Program-made: the position numbers and the translations under genes
The notes under the pieces: model-generated
What the model saw: only the letters and a program-made list of their open reading frames with translations
The model's database searches: none
Told to the model about the DNA's origin: nothing
Source: Wolbachia endosymbiont (group B) of Hofmannophila pseudospretella
Lineage (GTDB): Bacteria; Pseudomonadota; Alphaproteobacteria; Rickettsiales; Anaplasmataceae
NCBI RefSeq assembly: GCF_964028515.1
Contig: NZ_OZ034788.1
Location: 620,001 to 684,000 of the forward strand
Length of the DNA stretch: 64,000 bases
Direction: 5' to 3'
Shown here: piece after piece, positions 19,930 through 29,070 of the stretch
Layout: each line of letters begins with the position of its first letter
Position numbering within the stretch: position 1 is the first letter of the stretch

Positions 19930-21669
19930 ATGCTACTTGATATTGAAAAACGCAGCATAACAAATGCACTGTGGAAGTTACAAGAAGCAGATCAAAGGGA
20001 GATTTTAACTCTTATACAGAGATTTGAGTTGCCAGAAATATTAGCAAGAATATTAGTTAGTCGTGGTGTTAACATAGAAAATGCACATGACTTCTTACAT
20101 CCACTAATCAGATCACTATTACCAGATCCCTTTTACCTCCTTGATATGGACAAAGCTGTTTCTCGCATAATAAAAGCAATAAACAATAATGAAAATATTG
20201 CAATATTTGGTGACTATGATGTTGATGGAGCAACGTCATCAGCATTGATTAATAGGTATTTAAGAACGATTGGAACACACTCTATAATCTATATTCCAGA
20301 TCGTGTTGATGAGGGCTATGGATTAAACGTAGATGCTTTATTACAACTTAAAAAGAACGGAATTGACTTATGTATTTCTGTTGATTGTGGTACGCTTGCA
20401 TATCAACCAATAGAAGATGCAAAGGTTTTTGGGCTTGATATTATAGTTGTCGATCATCACCTTGGTACAGAAAAGTTACCAAACGCTGTAGCAGTTGTTA
20501 ATCCCAACCGCCTTGATGAAAGCTCTCCTTATACTAACCTTGCAGCAGTTGGAGTGTCATTTCTGCTAATTGTTGCCCTTAACAGAAGCCTACGTGAGCA
20601 AGGATTTTTTACCCACAAAAAAGAACCAGATTTATTTGATCTACTGGATTTGGTTGCTCTTGGAACTGTTTGCGATGTTATGCAGATCACAGGCCTAAAT
20701 AGGGCTTTTGTTTTACAAGGATTAAAGGTTATGTCAGCAAGAAAAAACGTTGGCTTGCGTATTTTATTTGATGCTTTGGGAATCCTTGAAAAACCAAGTG
20801 TTTCACGATTAGGGTTTAGTATTGGGCCATGCATAAATGCTGGAGGAAGAATTGGAGAAGCATCACTCGGTGCAAGGTTGCTTTCCACTGATAATGAAGA
20901 AGAGGCGCATTCAATCGCGCTAAAATTAATAGATTTAAATAATGCAAGGAAGGTGTTAGAAAATGAGGCTCTCTTAGAAGCTACAACACAGGCAGAAAAA
21001 TTTACCTTATTAGGTGTAAATTTTATAATGGTAAGTGGCAATTGGCATCAAGGAATAATTGGTATCATTGCATCAAGACTAAAGGAGCAGTTTCACCTAC
21101 CAACGATAGTGATATCTTTAAACAACGGAATAGGAAAAGCAAGTTGTAGGTCAATTTCTGGAGTAGATATTGGTGCCGCGGTTCTTTCTGCAAAATTTAC
21201 CAACCTAATCATTGAAGGTGGTGGTCACAGTATGGCAGCGGGATTTTCGATTAAGGAAGACAAAATAAGTGATCTACATGATTTTTTTACTGAAAGATTT
21301 GCAAACTCTACAAATGACAAAATCATAAAAGCCGATGGCATAGTAACAGCTAAAGCAATAAACTTATCCCTGTGGAATCAATTGCAACGCTTAGAGCCAT
21401 TTGGTGTTGGCAACCCTGAACCGAGATTTATCATTCAGGGAGCAAAGATAAGAAAGCCGGAAGTTATAGGAGTTGATCATATAAAATGTTTTATTGCTGA
21501 TGATAATGTTATGGTAAAAGCTATTGCGTTTCGCTCTGCAAATACTGAGATTGGCTCTGCTATTATGCAGGGTAATGTTAAAGCCATTTTGGGTAAAATC
21601 TCTATGAATTACTGGAATGGCAATGAATTTATACAACTTATGATAGAAGATGTCTTAACCATTAGTTAA
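19930..21669 (+). CDS. recJ: Single-stranded-DNA-specific exonuclease RecJ
   Basis: 579-aa 5'-3' ssDNA exonuclease for recombination and mismatch repair. Seen: the DHH-family phosphoesterase motifs FGDYDVDGATSSAL (about 96), SVDCGT, VDHHLG (about 176) and a DHHA1 domain with GNWHQGIIGIIASRL and GGGHSMAAGFSI, then the C-terminal OB domain (ending MNYWNGNEFIQLMIEDV). Full length. Retention of recombination functions fits the repeat-driven rearrangements elsewhere in the window. Confidence 0.95.
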   Translation: MLLDIEKRSITNALWKLQEADQREILTLIQRFELPEILARILVSRGVNIENAHDFLHPLIRSLLPDPFYLLDMDKAVSRIIKAINNNENIAIFGDYDVDGATSSALINRYLRTIGTHSIIYIPDRVDEGYGLNVDALLQLKKNGIDLCISVDCGTLAYQPIEDAKVFGLDIIVVDHHLGTEKLPNAVAVVNPNRLDESSPYTNLAAVGVSFLLIVALNRSLREQGFFTHKKEPDLFDLLDLVALGTVCDVMQITGLNRAFVLQGLKVMSARKNVGLRILFDALGILEKPSVSRLGFSIGPCINAGGRIGEASLGARLLSTDNEEEAHSIALKLIDLNNARKVLENEALLEATTQAEKFTLLGVNFIMVSGNWHQGIIGIIASRLKEQFHLPTIVISLNNGIGKASCRSISGVDIGAAVLSAKFTNLIIEGGGHSMAAGFSIKEDKISDLHDFFTERFANSTNDKIIKADGIVTAKAINLSLWNQLQRLEPFGVGNPEPRFIIQGAKIRKPEVIGVDHIKCFIADDNVMVKAIAFRSANTEIGSAIMQGNVKAILGKISMNYWNGNEFIQLMIEDVLTIS

Positions 21670-21687
21670 GTTACTATTTTACAATAA

Positions 21688-22860
21688 TTACCTATCAATC
21701 TCACCAAAGACTATATCGAGTGAACCGATAATTGCTGCAATGTCAGCAAGCATGTGTCCTTTTGCCATGAAATCTAAGGCCTGTAAATGCGCAAAGCCAG
21801 GTGCTCTTATTCGGCATCTATAAGGTCTATTGGTACCATCTGAAACTATATATACTCCAAATTCGCCTTTTGGCGCTTCAACAGCTACATAAGCCTCACC
21901 TTCTGGTACATGATATCCTTCCGAGTAAAGCTTAAAATGATGAATCATAGCTTCCATGGATTCTTTCATTTCTGCTCTTGGCGGTGGAGAAATTTTTCTA
22001 TCTTCAGTTTTTATTGGCCCTTCAGGCATCTTCTCTATGCATTGCTTCACCAAGCTGATAGATTGTCTGATCTCCGCCATTCTTACTAAATAACGGTCAT
22101 AACAGTCACCATTTTGACCGATAGGTATATCAAAATCTAGCTGATCATATATCTCATATGGCTGGCTTTTTCGCAAGTCCCAAGCAAGTCCAGCAGCACG
22201 GAGCATTGGTCCACTAAAGCCCCAATCAAGCGCCTGTTTTATTGATATTTCACTAATTCCTACAGTGCGTTGCTTCCATATCCTATTTTCTGTCAGAAGA
22301 TCATCAACATCATCTATATACTTTGGAAATTGCTCTATAAACTTTGCAATATCTTCAATCAAACCTTCTGGGATATCTGCTGCAAGTCCACCTGGCCTTA
22401 TATAAGCTGCGTGAAATCTTGCACCTGAGGCCCTTTCATAGAACTCGAGTATTTTTTCTCTCTCTTCAAAGAGCCATAAAAGAGGAGTCATCGCCCCAAC
22501 ATCAAGTGCTTGGGAAGAGACATTTAGTAAATGATTTAGTATTCTTGTCAGCTCACAAAATAGAACACGCAAATATTTTGCCCTAATCGGAACTTCGCAC
22601 TGCAATAATTTCTCTACACATAACGAATATGCATGCTCTTGTGACATTGGTGACACATAATCAAGGCGGTCAAAGTAAGGCAGAGCTTGAAGATAAGTTT
22701 TATGTTCTATCAATTTTTCAGTGCCGCGATGCAAAAGCCCAATATGAGGGTCTGACCTCTCGATCACCTCACCATCCATCTCTAAAACAAGACGTAACAC
22801 CCCGTGTGCAGCTGGATGCTGAGGGCCAAAGTTTAGCATCATTGTCTTTAGATCTGGCAT
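21688..22860 (-). CDS. nuoD: NADH-quinone oxidoreductase subunit D
   Basis: 390-aa 49-kDa-type subunit of complex I that helps form the quinone site. Seen: the N-terminal [39 protein letters not shown], the [12 protein letters not shown] region and the C-terminal [23 protein letters not shown]. It starts [10 protein letters not shown]. No other nuo gene is adjacent here. It converges with recJ, whose stop is only 18 bp away. Confidence 0.97.
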   Translation of the reverse strand: MPDLKTMMLNFGPQHPAAHGVLRLVLEMDGEVIERSDPHIGLLHRGTEKLIEHKTYLQALPYFDRLDYVSPMSQEHAYSLCVEKLLQCEVPIRAKYLRVLFCELTRILNHLLNVSSQALDVGAMTPLLWLFEEREKILEFYERASGARFHAAYIRPGGLAADIPEGLIEDIAKFIEQFPKYIDDVDDLLTENRIWKQRTVGISEISIKQALDWGFSGPMLRAAGLAWDLRKSQPYEIYDQLDFDIPIGQNGDCYDRYLVRMAEIRQSISLVKQCIEKMPEGPIKTEDRKISPPPRAEMKESMEAMIHHFKLYSEGYHVPEGEAYVAVEAPKGEFGVYIVSDGTNRPYRCRIRAPGFAHLQALDFMAKGHMLADIAAIIGSLDIVFGEIDR

Positions 22861-23068
22861 GTTTGGAAGTTTAAGATGTTAAAATTGTATAGGGTAAAAT
22901 GTGCTTAAAGTCAATAGGCTTCTTGTACAAGCTATAACTCATCGTTACAATAGAAAAACTCTCAAAAACTTCACCACTTCTTCATGATCTGATAGACAAT
23001 GTTTATGTGTCACATACAATTATTGCACTTATGTTGATCAAGGCAGCGAAATTATGTATAGATAATTT

Positions 23069-23098
23069 TGATTGAGAAATAGTTTTTCTACTATATAA
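23069..23098 (+). promoter_or_regulatory. Possible promoter for the cytochrome b561 gene
   Basis: TTGATT (23069-23074), 18 bp, TATATA (23093-23098), 27 bp before the ATG. The rest of the gap 22861-23068 shows nothing I can assign. Confidence 0.35.
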
Positions 23099-23124
23099 AT
23101 TCTACTTTAGAGTAATCAAAATTA

Positions 23125-23646
23125 ATGAAAAACAATAAATATAGTTTAGGCTTAAGGATCATTCATTGGTTAATGTCTGCTCTTATTATTGGTATGCTTT
23201 GTTCTGGACTGTACATGAAAAGTTTGCCGATTAGCAGTGAAATTAAATTCAGCATATACTCTATTCATAAGGCTTGTGGTATCACCGTTCTTGGATTAAT
23301 TATAGTACGTATATTTTTTCGCGTCTTTACTTATGTTCCGCCATTACCAGCCAATTTTTCTCGATTCGTAATCAATGCGAGCAAAACGATACACTTTTGT
23401 TTATATGCTTTGATGGTGCTAATACCGCTATCTGGTTATGTCATGTCTTCTGCTTCTAGTAAAGAGATCAAATATTTTGTTCATATCCCTTTGTTAATCA
23501 ATGAAAACAAAGAGCTAGCTAGTGCAGCTAATCAGCTACATTCGATGCTTGCATATCTTATGATAGTCTTTATAACCTTGCATATACTTGGTGCTTTAAA
23601 ACACACATTTATAGATAAACAAAACATTTTTAAACGTATGATATAG
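23125..23646 (+). CDS. cybB: Cytochrome b561-family membrane protein
   Basis: 173 aa with four hydrophobic helices. Candidate heme-ligand histidines: LRIIHWLMS (helix 1), SIHKACG (helix 2), HFCLYALM region, and HSMLAYL / FITLHILGALKH (helix 4), the bacterial b561 pattern. It probably passes electrons between quinol and a periplasmic or membrane acceptor; the partner is unknown. The nitronate monooxygenase-like gene follows after 5 bp, so the two likely form an operon. Confidence 0.85.
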   Translation: MKNNKYSLGLRIIHWLMSALIIGMLCSGLYMKSLPISSEIKFSIYSIHKACGITVLGLIIVRIFFRVFTYVPPLPANFSRFVINASKTIHFCLYALMVLIPLSGYVMSSASSKEIKYFVHIPLLINENKELASAANQLHSMLAYLMIVFITLHILGALKHTFIDKQNIFKRMI

Positions 23647-23651
23647 GCTAT

Positions 23652-24647
23652 ATGTTGAGCAGGCTTTGGAAGAAAGGAACGAATTTTCTCGGTAGTGAGT
23701 TTGCAATAATGGGTGGTGCTATGAGCTGGGTTTCAGAGAGAAATTTGGTTTCAGCAATCTCAAATGCTGGTGGATTTGGCGTAATTGCATGTGGTGCAAT
23801 GTCTCCAGATTTACTGAAAAAAGAAATCATAGAAACACAAAAATTAACTCATAAGCCATTTGGTGTAAACCTAATTACTATGCACCCAAATTTGAGTGAG
23901 TTAATAGATATATGCATTGAAACAAAAGTAAGCCACATAGTTCTCGCTGGCGGGTTACCAAAAAAGCCTAATATAGAAAAAATCAAGAATGCAGGTATTA
24001 AAGTTATGTGCTTTACACCAGCATTAAGCCTTGCGGAAAGGTTAGTAAAAATGGGAGTAGATGCATTAATAATAGAAGGAATGGAAGCAGGTGGGCACAT
24101 AGGTCCAGTTAGCACTTCTGTTCTCGCACAAGAGATATTGCCTCATTTTAAAAATGAACAAATACCAGTGTTTGTCGCAGGTGGAATAGGAAGAGGCGAA
24201 ATGATAGTGAACTATCTAGAAATGGGAGCAAGTGGCTGTCAAATAGGTACATTATTTGTCTGCACAAATGAGTCAATTGCCCACAAAAATTTTAAAGAAG
24301 TGTTTATCAAATCAGCTGCGCGTAATGCAGTATCTTCTGTGCAGATCAGTGCTGATTTTCCTGTAATTCCAGTAAGAGCTATAGCTAACAAAGCAAATGA
24401 CGATTTTATGAAGCATCAAAGAGACATTATCGATAAATATCAAAATGGACAGATCTCAAAAGAAAATGGGCAGCTTGAAATAGAAAAATTCTGGGCTGGA
24501 GCTTTAAGAAGGGCAGTAATTGATGGAGATGTTGAAACAGGATCTTTAATGGCCGGTCAAAGTGTTGGCATGGTTGATAGAGAAAAGCCTGTAAAAGAAG
24601 TAATAGATATGCTAGTTCAACAGGCAAGCAATTATGTTGAAATGTAA
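23652..24647 (+). CDS. Nitronate monooxygenase / 2-nitropropane dioxygenase-like flavoprotein
   Basis: 331-aa TIM-barrel FMN enzyme of the NPD family, which also includes FabK-type enoyl-ACP reductases. Seen: N-terminal GGAMSWVSERNLVSAISNAG, GFGVIACGAMSP, the EGMEAGGHIGP motif with the family His, and the phosphate-binding VFVAGGIGRG and ASGCQIGTLF segments. Sequence alone does not decide between nitronate detoxification and a lipid-related reductase. Coupled to the cytochrome b561 gene upstream. Confidence 0.85.
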   Translation: MLSRLWKKGTNFLGSEFAIMGGAMSWVSERNLVSAISNAGGFGVIACGAMSPDLLKKEIIETQKLTHKPFGVNLITMHPNLSELIDICIETKVSHIVLAGGLPKKPNIEKIKNAGIKVMCFTPALSLAERLVKMGVDALIIEGMEAGGHIGPVSTSVLAQEILPHFKNEQIPVFVAGGIGRGEMIVNYLEMGASGCQIGTLFVCTNESIAHKNFKEVFIKSAARNAVSSVQISADFPVIPVRAIANKANDDFMKHQRDIIDKYQNGQISKENGQLEIEKFWAGALRRAVIDGDVETGSLMAGQSVGMVDREKPVKEVIDMLVQQASNYVEM

Positions 24648-24779
24648 AATCAGTAATCAGCAAAGAAAATAGTTAGCAAATTGCTATAATTATCCGTAAT
24701 AAGGCATAACTGCCCAGTTTTAATGTAAAATTAACGCTAAAGAGGTATTCATACATTTTATTTGTATGAGAGGAATGTT

Positions 24780-25436
24780 ATGCTTGATTCATCATATGAG
24801 GAAAGAGTGCTATTTGATAGCGCAGTAGGAAACAATACTTACTCATCTACTAGCGATCCTATCAGAAGTTCACAAATCTCAGATAAGAGAAAGGAGAAAA
24901 CAGAGAATTATTCAGCATCAAAAACGAAAGAGTTGTACGAAATTATACACAAAAAGGTCACAAAAAAAAAACATACTCATGAAAATCTAAAAAAGGGAGA
25001 TGGAACTATCACAAAATGCATAGAGTTGTTCAACAAAGGAGCTGATCCTAACGTATTAATTCAATTAGAAAAATTACTGAGAGAGCAAGAAGAATATCAA
25101 AAATATTATAGATATTATATTGACAACTTCCTTCCAGCATTGAAAAAAGAAGTAATGGGATTAGAGGTCAGACTTCCAGTATTTAAGAATGAAATAGAAA
25201 AATCACAAGGATCACCAACAGGAAGAGGAAAAATATTAGAAATAATTTCAGTAATTACTAATAAGAACAGTGATAAAAATCATTCTAATAGCACTATTCA
25301 AAATCAGAAAGGTTCTAGAAATAATCAAACAGATAGACAAGGTAATGTTATGGGATTATTTAAGAAAAAAATTTTCCTAGTGAAGTTGAAATTCCCAAAA
25401 ATTCAGGTATTAATCCTCTGGAAAAGGATTCTTTAG
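24780..25436 (+). CDS. N-terminal part of a split Ser-rich protein beside T4SS genes
   Basis: About 218 aa from ATG 24780, which follows GAGAGGAA; the TTG at 24762 is a poorer start. Charged, low-complexity, with a short ankyrin-like stretch (CIELFNKGADPNVLI) and helical middle. After VMGLFKK the frame enters an A7 run (25365-25371) and continues into about 20 atypical residues before stopping. Adding one A puts it in frame with the downstream gene (NFPSEVEIPKNSGINPLEKD...), so 24780-26194 is most likely one gene of about 470 codons broken at the homopolymer. Function unknown; the position next to virB2/virB4-like genes makes it an effector candidate. Confidence 0.7.
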   Translation: MLDSSYEERVLFDSAVGNNTYSSTSDPIRSSQISDKRKEKTENYSASKTKELYEIIHKKVTKKKHTHENLKKGDGTITKCIELFNKGADPNVLIQLEKLLREQEEYQKYYRYYIDNFLPALKKEVMGLEVRLPVFKNEIEKSQGSPTGRGKILEIISVITNKNSDKNHSNSTIQNQKGSRNNQTDRQGNVMGLFKKKIFLVKLKFPKIQVLILWKRIL

Positions 25437-25480
25437 CTAAGGGTGTAAGTGGAAAAGGAACCCCAGGAACATACAATACC

Positions 25481-26194
25481 TTGAGAAGTTCAGGTTATTA
25501 TGGTAATTTAACAACTCCTACATCAGAACAATCGCAAGCAAGAAAGAAGATCGCACAATCACAATTGAATAGTCAATCTGACCTTTCGATTGATTGTAAA
25601 GATTTAAAGAATGACTTAGATAGTGGAGTAAGTTCACCTGGCTTGTTATCAAGTAGCAGAAGGAGCAGCTTAACTTCAGTAACAAGCACTTCATCTGAAG
25701 AAGATTTAGACTCAATATTAAGCTCTGCTAAGAAAAATAATAATCTACAAAAAGAGGAAATGCAACCAGAGCAAGTTGCAGCAGCAGAGCCACAGATGCA
25801 AGAAAGTGAAAATTCAGGTGATCAAGTTAAAGAAAAGCTAATATTAAAGAGTGAAGAATCTGGGCCAAAGTTGCTTGAGCTTAAACTTGAAAAAAAAGAG
25901 GAAAAAGCTGTTTTAAATAAACAAGAAGCTGCTAATTACGAAAATAAGAGTAAAGTTAAAGAACCTCATAATAAAAATCTTCACGTCGCACTTGTAACAA
26001 GTTCTGCTCTCTTAGCAATAGGGTGCATTGTTGCAGGAGTAATGACATCAGGATTAGTAGGAGCAGGACTGTTTGTGGTGGCTGCAGTGTTTGCTACAGC
26101 TGCTGCTGCTGAATTTTGTTCAAATATTCTGTCAAGTAAATTGACATCCATTAGTGTGAGTCCTCTTGTTGATAATAAAGAGCTAACACGGTGA
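25481..26194 (+). CDS. C-terminal part of the split Ser-rich membrane protein
   Basis: 237 aa from a TTG; the frame is in fact open from 25364, directly after the A7 run, and coding character continues through that stretch. Ser-rich cluster (about residues 45-75, SSSRRSSLTSVTSTSSEED), acidic/Lys-rich linker, then two hydrophobic segments near 170-215 separated by a Gly, and a short tail. No independent ribosome site is seen at 25481. It is therefore best read as the second half of the 24780 gene. Alternatives are transcriptional slippage restoring the frame or a sequencing error. Confidence 0.65.
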   Translation: MRSSGYYGNLTTPTSEQSQARKKIAQSQLNSQSDLSIDCKDLKNDLDSGVSSPGLLSSSRRSSLTSVTSTSSEEDLDSILSSAKKNNNLQKEEMQPEQVAAAEPQMQESENSGDQVKEKLILKSEESGPKLLELKLEKKEEKAVLNKQEAANYENKSKVKEPHNKNLHVALVTSSALLAIGCIVAGVMTSGLVGAGLFVVAAVFATAAAAEFCSNILSSKLTSISVSPLVDNKELTR

Positions 26195-26298
26195 TAAAAG
26201 TTAAATATGAGTTACTTATGGTGAGCAAGTGAATTCGGTTCTTGCCTATTGATGTAAAAATTGTTACATTTGAGGAGTATCTTAAAGGTATTTAGCTG

Positions 26299-26673
26299 AT
26301 GCATATTCAATTGGGTAGAGTTTTTGCTATTGTAGCTCTGTTAAGTTTTATCTTCATGTCATGTTCTAGCAAAGCAAGTGATGAATTGAAAAATATACCA
26401 GGAACGTTGAAAGAACTTATTTCTTCATTTTCAGTTAAAGATACTGTAGAAAATATAAGTCCCTCAACAATTATAGGTTTATGTATAGCTACAGTGATAC
26501 TTGCAGTAGTGTTCAGAGGCCTAATTTTTTTCATGATAATATTTGGCGTACTGATCATGATGTTTGGAAGCACAGAAAAGGCAACAGATTACCTGAAAGA
26601 AAAATTCAACTTTGCAAAGGACATACAGTTACAATCCAATAACAAAAAAGAAGATAAGGATTCAGTAAGATAG
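26299..26673 (+). CDS. VirB2-like small membrane protein
   Basis: 124 aa: hydrophobic signal segment (residues 5-21) ending at MSCSSKAS, a short polar stretch, then two closely spaced hydrophobic helices (about 56-90, SPSTIIGLCIATVIL and FFMIIFGVLIMMFG) and a basic tail. This matches the T4SS pilin (VirB2/TrbC) layout, and the next gene is a virB4 paralogue; in Anaplasmataceae virB2 copies are known to sit near virB4-2. Sequence similarity to classical VirB2 is low, so the call is contextual. A lipoprotein-type cysteine at the signal end is an alternative. Confidence 0.55.
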   Translation: MHIQLGRVFAIVALLSFIFMSCSSKASDELKNIPGTLKELISSFSVKDTVENISPSTIIGLCIATVILAVVFRGLIFFMIIFGVLIMMFGSTEKATDYLKEKFNFAKDIQLQSNNKKEDKDSVR

Positions 26674-26715
26674 ATGATTCTTTATTATCTTTTTATTGAA
26701 TACGCATGATATTGT

Positions 26716-29070
26716 ATGCAACCAAAAATACCAGCTACTAGCTCTAATTCTGAAAAAAAGAACAATTTAGCGTTACTAGAAAGTATTAATTTAGATTTTA
26801 TCCCTTATGCTTGCCACTACGATGAAGAAACTATACTAACAAAACAGGGGGAATTGTTAAAAATAATCAAATTAGAAGACTATTCTTCAGTTGATAACTA
26901 TGGTGATCTTAGAACTGAAATTAGAAAAAGTATATCAAAAAATATCAAGAGTTTATATTTTACCGTTTGGATTCACACTGTCCGTAAGCGCAATAAACTG
27001 ATCTTACAGTGGAATAAAACTGCAGACTTTTCCGATCAGCTACACTCAACATGGTTTAATAAACTAGTTGATAGTAAACTACAGTATATAAATGAGCTAT
27101 ACATTGTGGTGTTACTTAGTGATTTTGGCAAACATATTAATAATGCATTTTTTTTTGGCAGGATAAAGAATAGGCACAAGTTATTTTTACAAAAAAATCA
27201 TCAAGAATTACAAAAAATAACTGACCTGATTCAAAAAGATTTAGAACCTTTTGGAGCTAAAAAACTGGGCCTTAGGTCTAGTGAAGGCAAAATATATTCT
27301 CAAATGATGGAATTTCTCCATTACATTATTACATTAACGCACAAAGATTATCCGATATGTGAAAGGGATCTATCGCAGCATGTGAAAAACCTAAAAGTAG
27401 CTTTCGGTTTCAATAAATTTCAAACATCGTTTGAAGGTCAACAGAAGTTTGGTTCTATTTTTTGCATAAAGGAATATCGAGAAATCCCCTTAGAAAATAT
27501 AGATAGGTGTTTGCAACTTGACTCTGAGCTTATCATCACAGAAATAATAATATTTACTAGTAATAATAAAGCAGTAAAAGAATTCAAAAAACAAATTAAT
27601 ATACTGCAAATCAGTGAGGACAATACCTTACTTCAAAACTCAGGAATAAATGAAATAATAGAGCTTGAAAAAATTTCTGCTATGGATTTTTGTCAACAGA
27701 AAATTATTGTTACAATCTTTGCAGATGATAAGAATAGGTTAGCTAAAAATATCAGCGATTTATCCTCTGTAATGTCGTTAATCGGGTTGATGATGTTTAG
27801 AACTGATCTGCACATGGAAAATCATTTTTGGGCACAGCTTCCTGGAAACTTTGCTTTTGTTACACAACCAAAAAATATATTAGAAAAATATGCTTGCAGC
27901 TTTGCTATGTTGCATGATTTTACATCAGGTACGTTAAAAGGAGGAAGATGGAAAGAAGCAGTAACAGTTTTTTTTTCAAAAAAAGGCAGTCCTTACTTTT
28001 TTAACTTTCATGGAAAGAAAAATAATGGTCATACCACAATACTTGGAGCTCCAAATTCAGGTAGAACCTCACTGATCAATTTCTTACTTTCGGAATCAAG
28101 AAAATTTAACCCTAGGATTGTTATATTGGATAATACTGGAAAATCAATAATATTTACTAAAGCAGTAAGCGGCCAATATTACATAATTGATCCAAAATAT
28201 AAAGATAAAAGTCTAAAATTTAACCCACTGAACATTGAAGATAGTGCTTCTAATCGCAATATGCTTGTTGAATTGATCAAAAGGATGGTTGCAGATGCAA
28301 GTTTGGTAGACGTAGAAGAAAAGACAAAAAAAATTGTAGATTCTATATTTACTATACCAAGAGAATCACGCTCTATTTCTCAAATTTCTGAAGTGCTTTT
28401 ACTTCTTGGAGGCAAAATAAGTAAATGGTGTGGTGAAGGTGAATTTGCTTACTTATTCCAAGATGGTGATGAGTCAGATATTGACTGGGGAACAAAAACT
28501 ATATCCCTCAATACTGCAAATCTCACTAAGCAAAAAGAATGTATGTCCGTGATACTTTACTATTTCTTATACTCTTTCGAAGCAAAATGTGATGGCTCAC
28601 CTGCAATACTTGTTTTGGATGAAGCATGGGAGATAAGTAATATTTTTCCTACAGAGGGAGAGTTTGACGACTGGATGCAAAGAATGACAAAGTTAAATGT
28701 TGTAGTAATTCTAAGTACTGAAAACTTAAACCTAGCATTTGCTAGCAAGTTTACTCAATATTTAGATAAGCATGTCGATACGAGGATCCTGATGCCGAAC
28801 ATAAATGCAAACAGGTTATACATGAAAGCATTTTCTCTGTCGAAAGAGGAACTGAATGTCATTTTGCAAACACCAACACAGGAAGGTTTATTTTTGATAA
28901 AGCAATACAAAGGTTTAGTAACTTTAAATCTAGATTTGAAGAATATAAAAGAAATACATGTACTTTCAGCTAATAAAGAGACTATAAAGTATATGTATGA
29001 GGCGATGAAGGAAAAAGGCGAGAAAGTGAGTAAGTGGTTACCGGTGTTCTATGAAAAATGTAAAGCTTAA
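26716..29070 (+). CDS. virB4: VirB4 paralogue (VirB4-2) with degenerate Walker A
   Basis: 784-aa T4SS ATPase-family protein. The N-terminal CagE/TrbE/VirB4 domain (about 30-400) contains the LYFTVWIHTVRKR and LPGNFAFV..P segments; the C-terminal ATPase domain has Walker A as GAPNSGRTS (444-452) with Arg450 replacing the catalytic Lys, and an intact Walker B ILVLDEAW (Asp635-Glu636). Family knowledge: Rickettsiales carry a second, divergent VirB4 with altered nucleotide-binding motifs; this fits that copy rather than the main virB4 next to virB3 and virB6. It overlaps the following gene by 20 bp. Confidence 0.88.
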   Translation: MQPKIPATSSNSEKKNNLALLESINLDFIPYACHYDEETILTKQGELLKIIKLEDYSSVDNYGDLRTEIRKSISKNIKSLYFTVWIHTVRKRNKLILQWNKTADFSDQLHSTWFNKLVDSKLQYINELYIVVLLSDFGKHINNAFFFGRIKNRHKLFLQKNHQELQKITDLIQKDLEPFGAKKLGLRSSEGKIYSQMMEFLHYIITLTHKDYPICERDLSQHVKNLKVAFGFNKFQTSFEGQQKFGSIFCIKEYREIPLENIDRCLQLDSELIITEIIIFTSNNKAVKEFKKQINILQISEDNTLLQNSGINEIIELEKISAMDFCQQKIIVTIFADDKNRLAKNISDLSSVMSLIGLMMFRTDLHMENHFWAQLPGNFAFVTQPKNILEKYACSFAMLHDFTSGTLKGGRWKEAVTVFFSKKGSPYFFNFHGKKNNGHTTILGAPNSGRTSLINFLLSESRKFNPRIVILDNTGKSIIFTKAVSGQYYIIDPKYKDKSLKFNPLNIEDSASNRNMLVELIKRMVADASLVDVEEKTKKIVDSIFTIPRESRSISQISEVLLLLGGKISKWCGEGEFAYLFQDGDESDIDWGTKTISLNTANLTKQKECMSVILYYFLYSFEAKCDGSPAILVLDEAWEISNIFPTEGEFDDWMQRMTKLNVVVILSTENLNLAFASKFTQYLDKHVDTRILMPNINANRLYMKAFSLSKEELNVILQTPTQEGLFLIKQYKGLVTLNLDLKNIKEIHVLSANKETIKYMYEAMKEKGEKVSKWLPVFYEKCKA

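Noticed and set aside
20529..21041. 170-codon reverse frame inside recJ
   Set aside because: Antisense to a fully recognisable RecJ domain; composition typical of a shadow frame.
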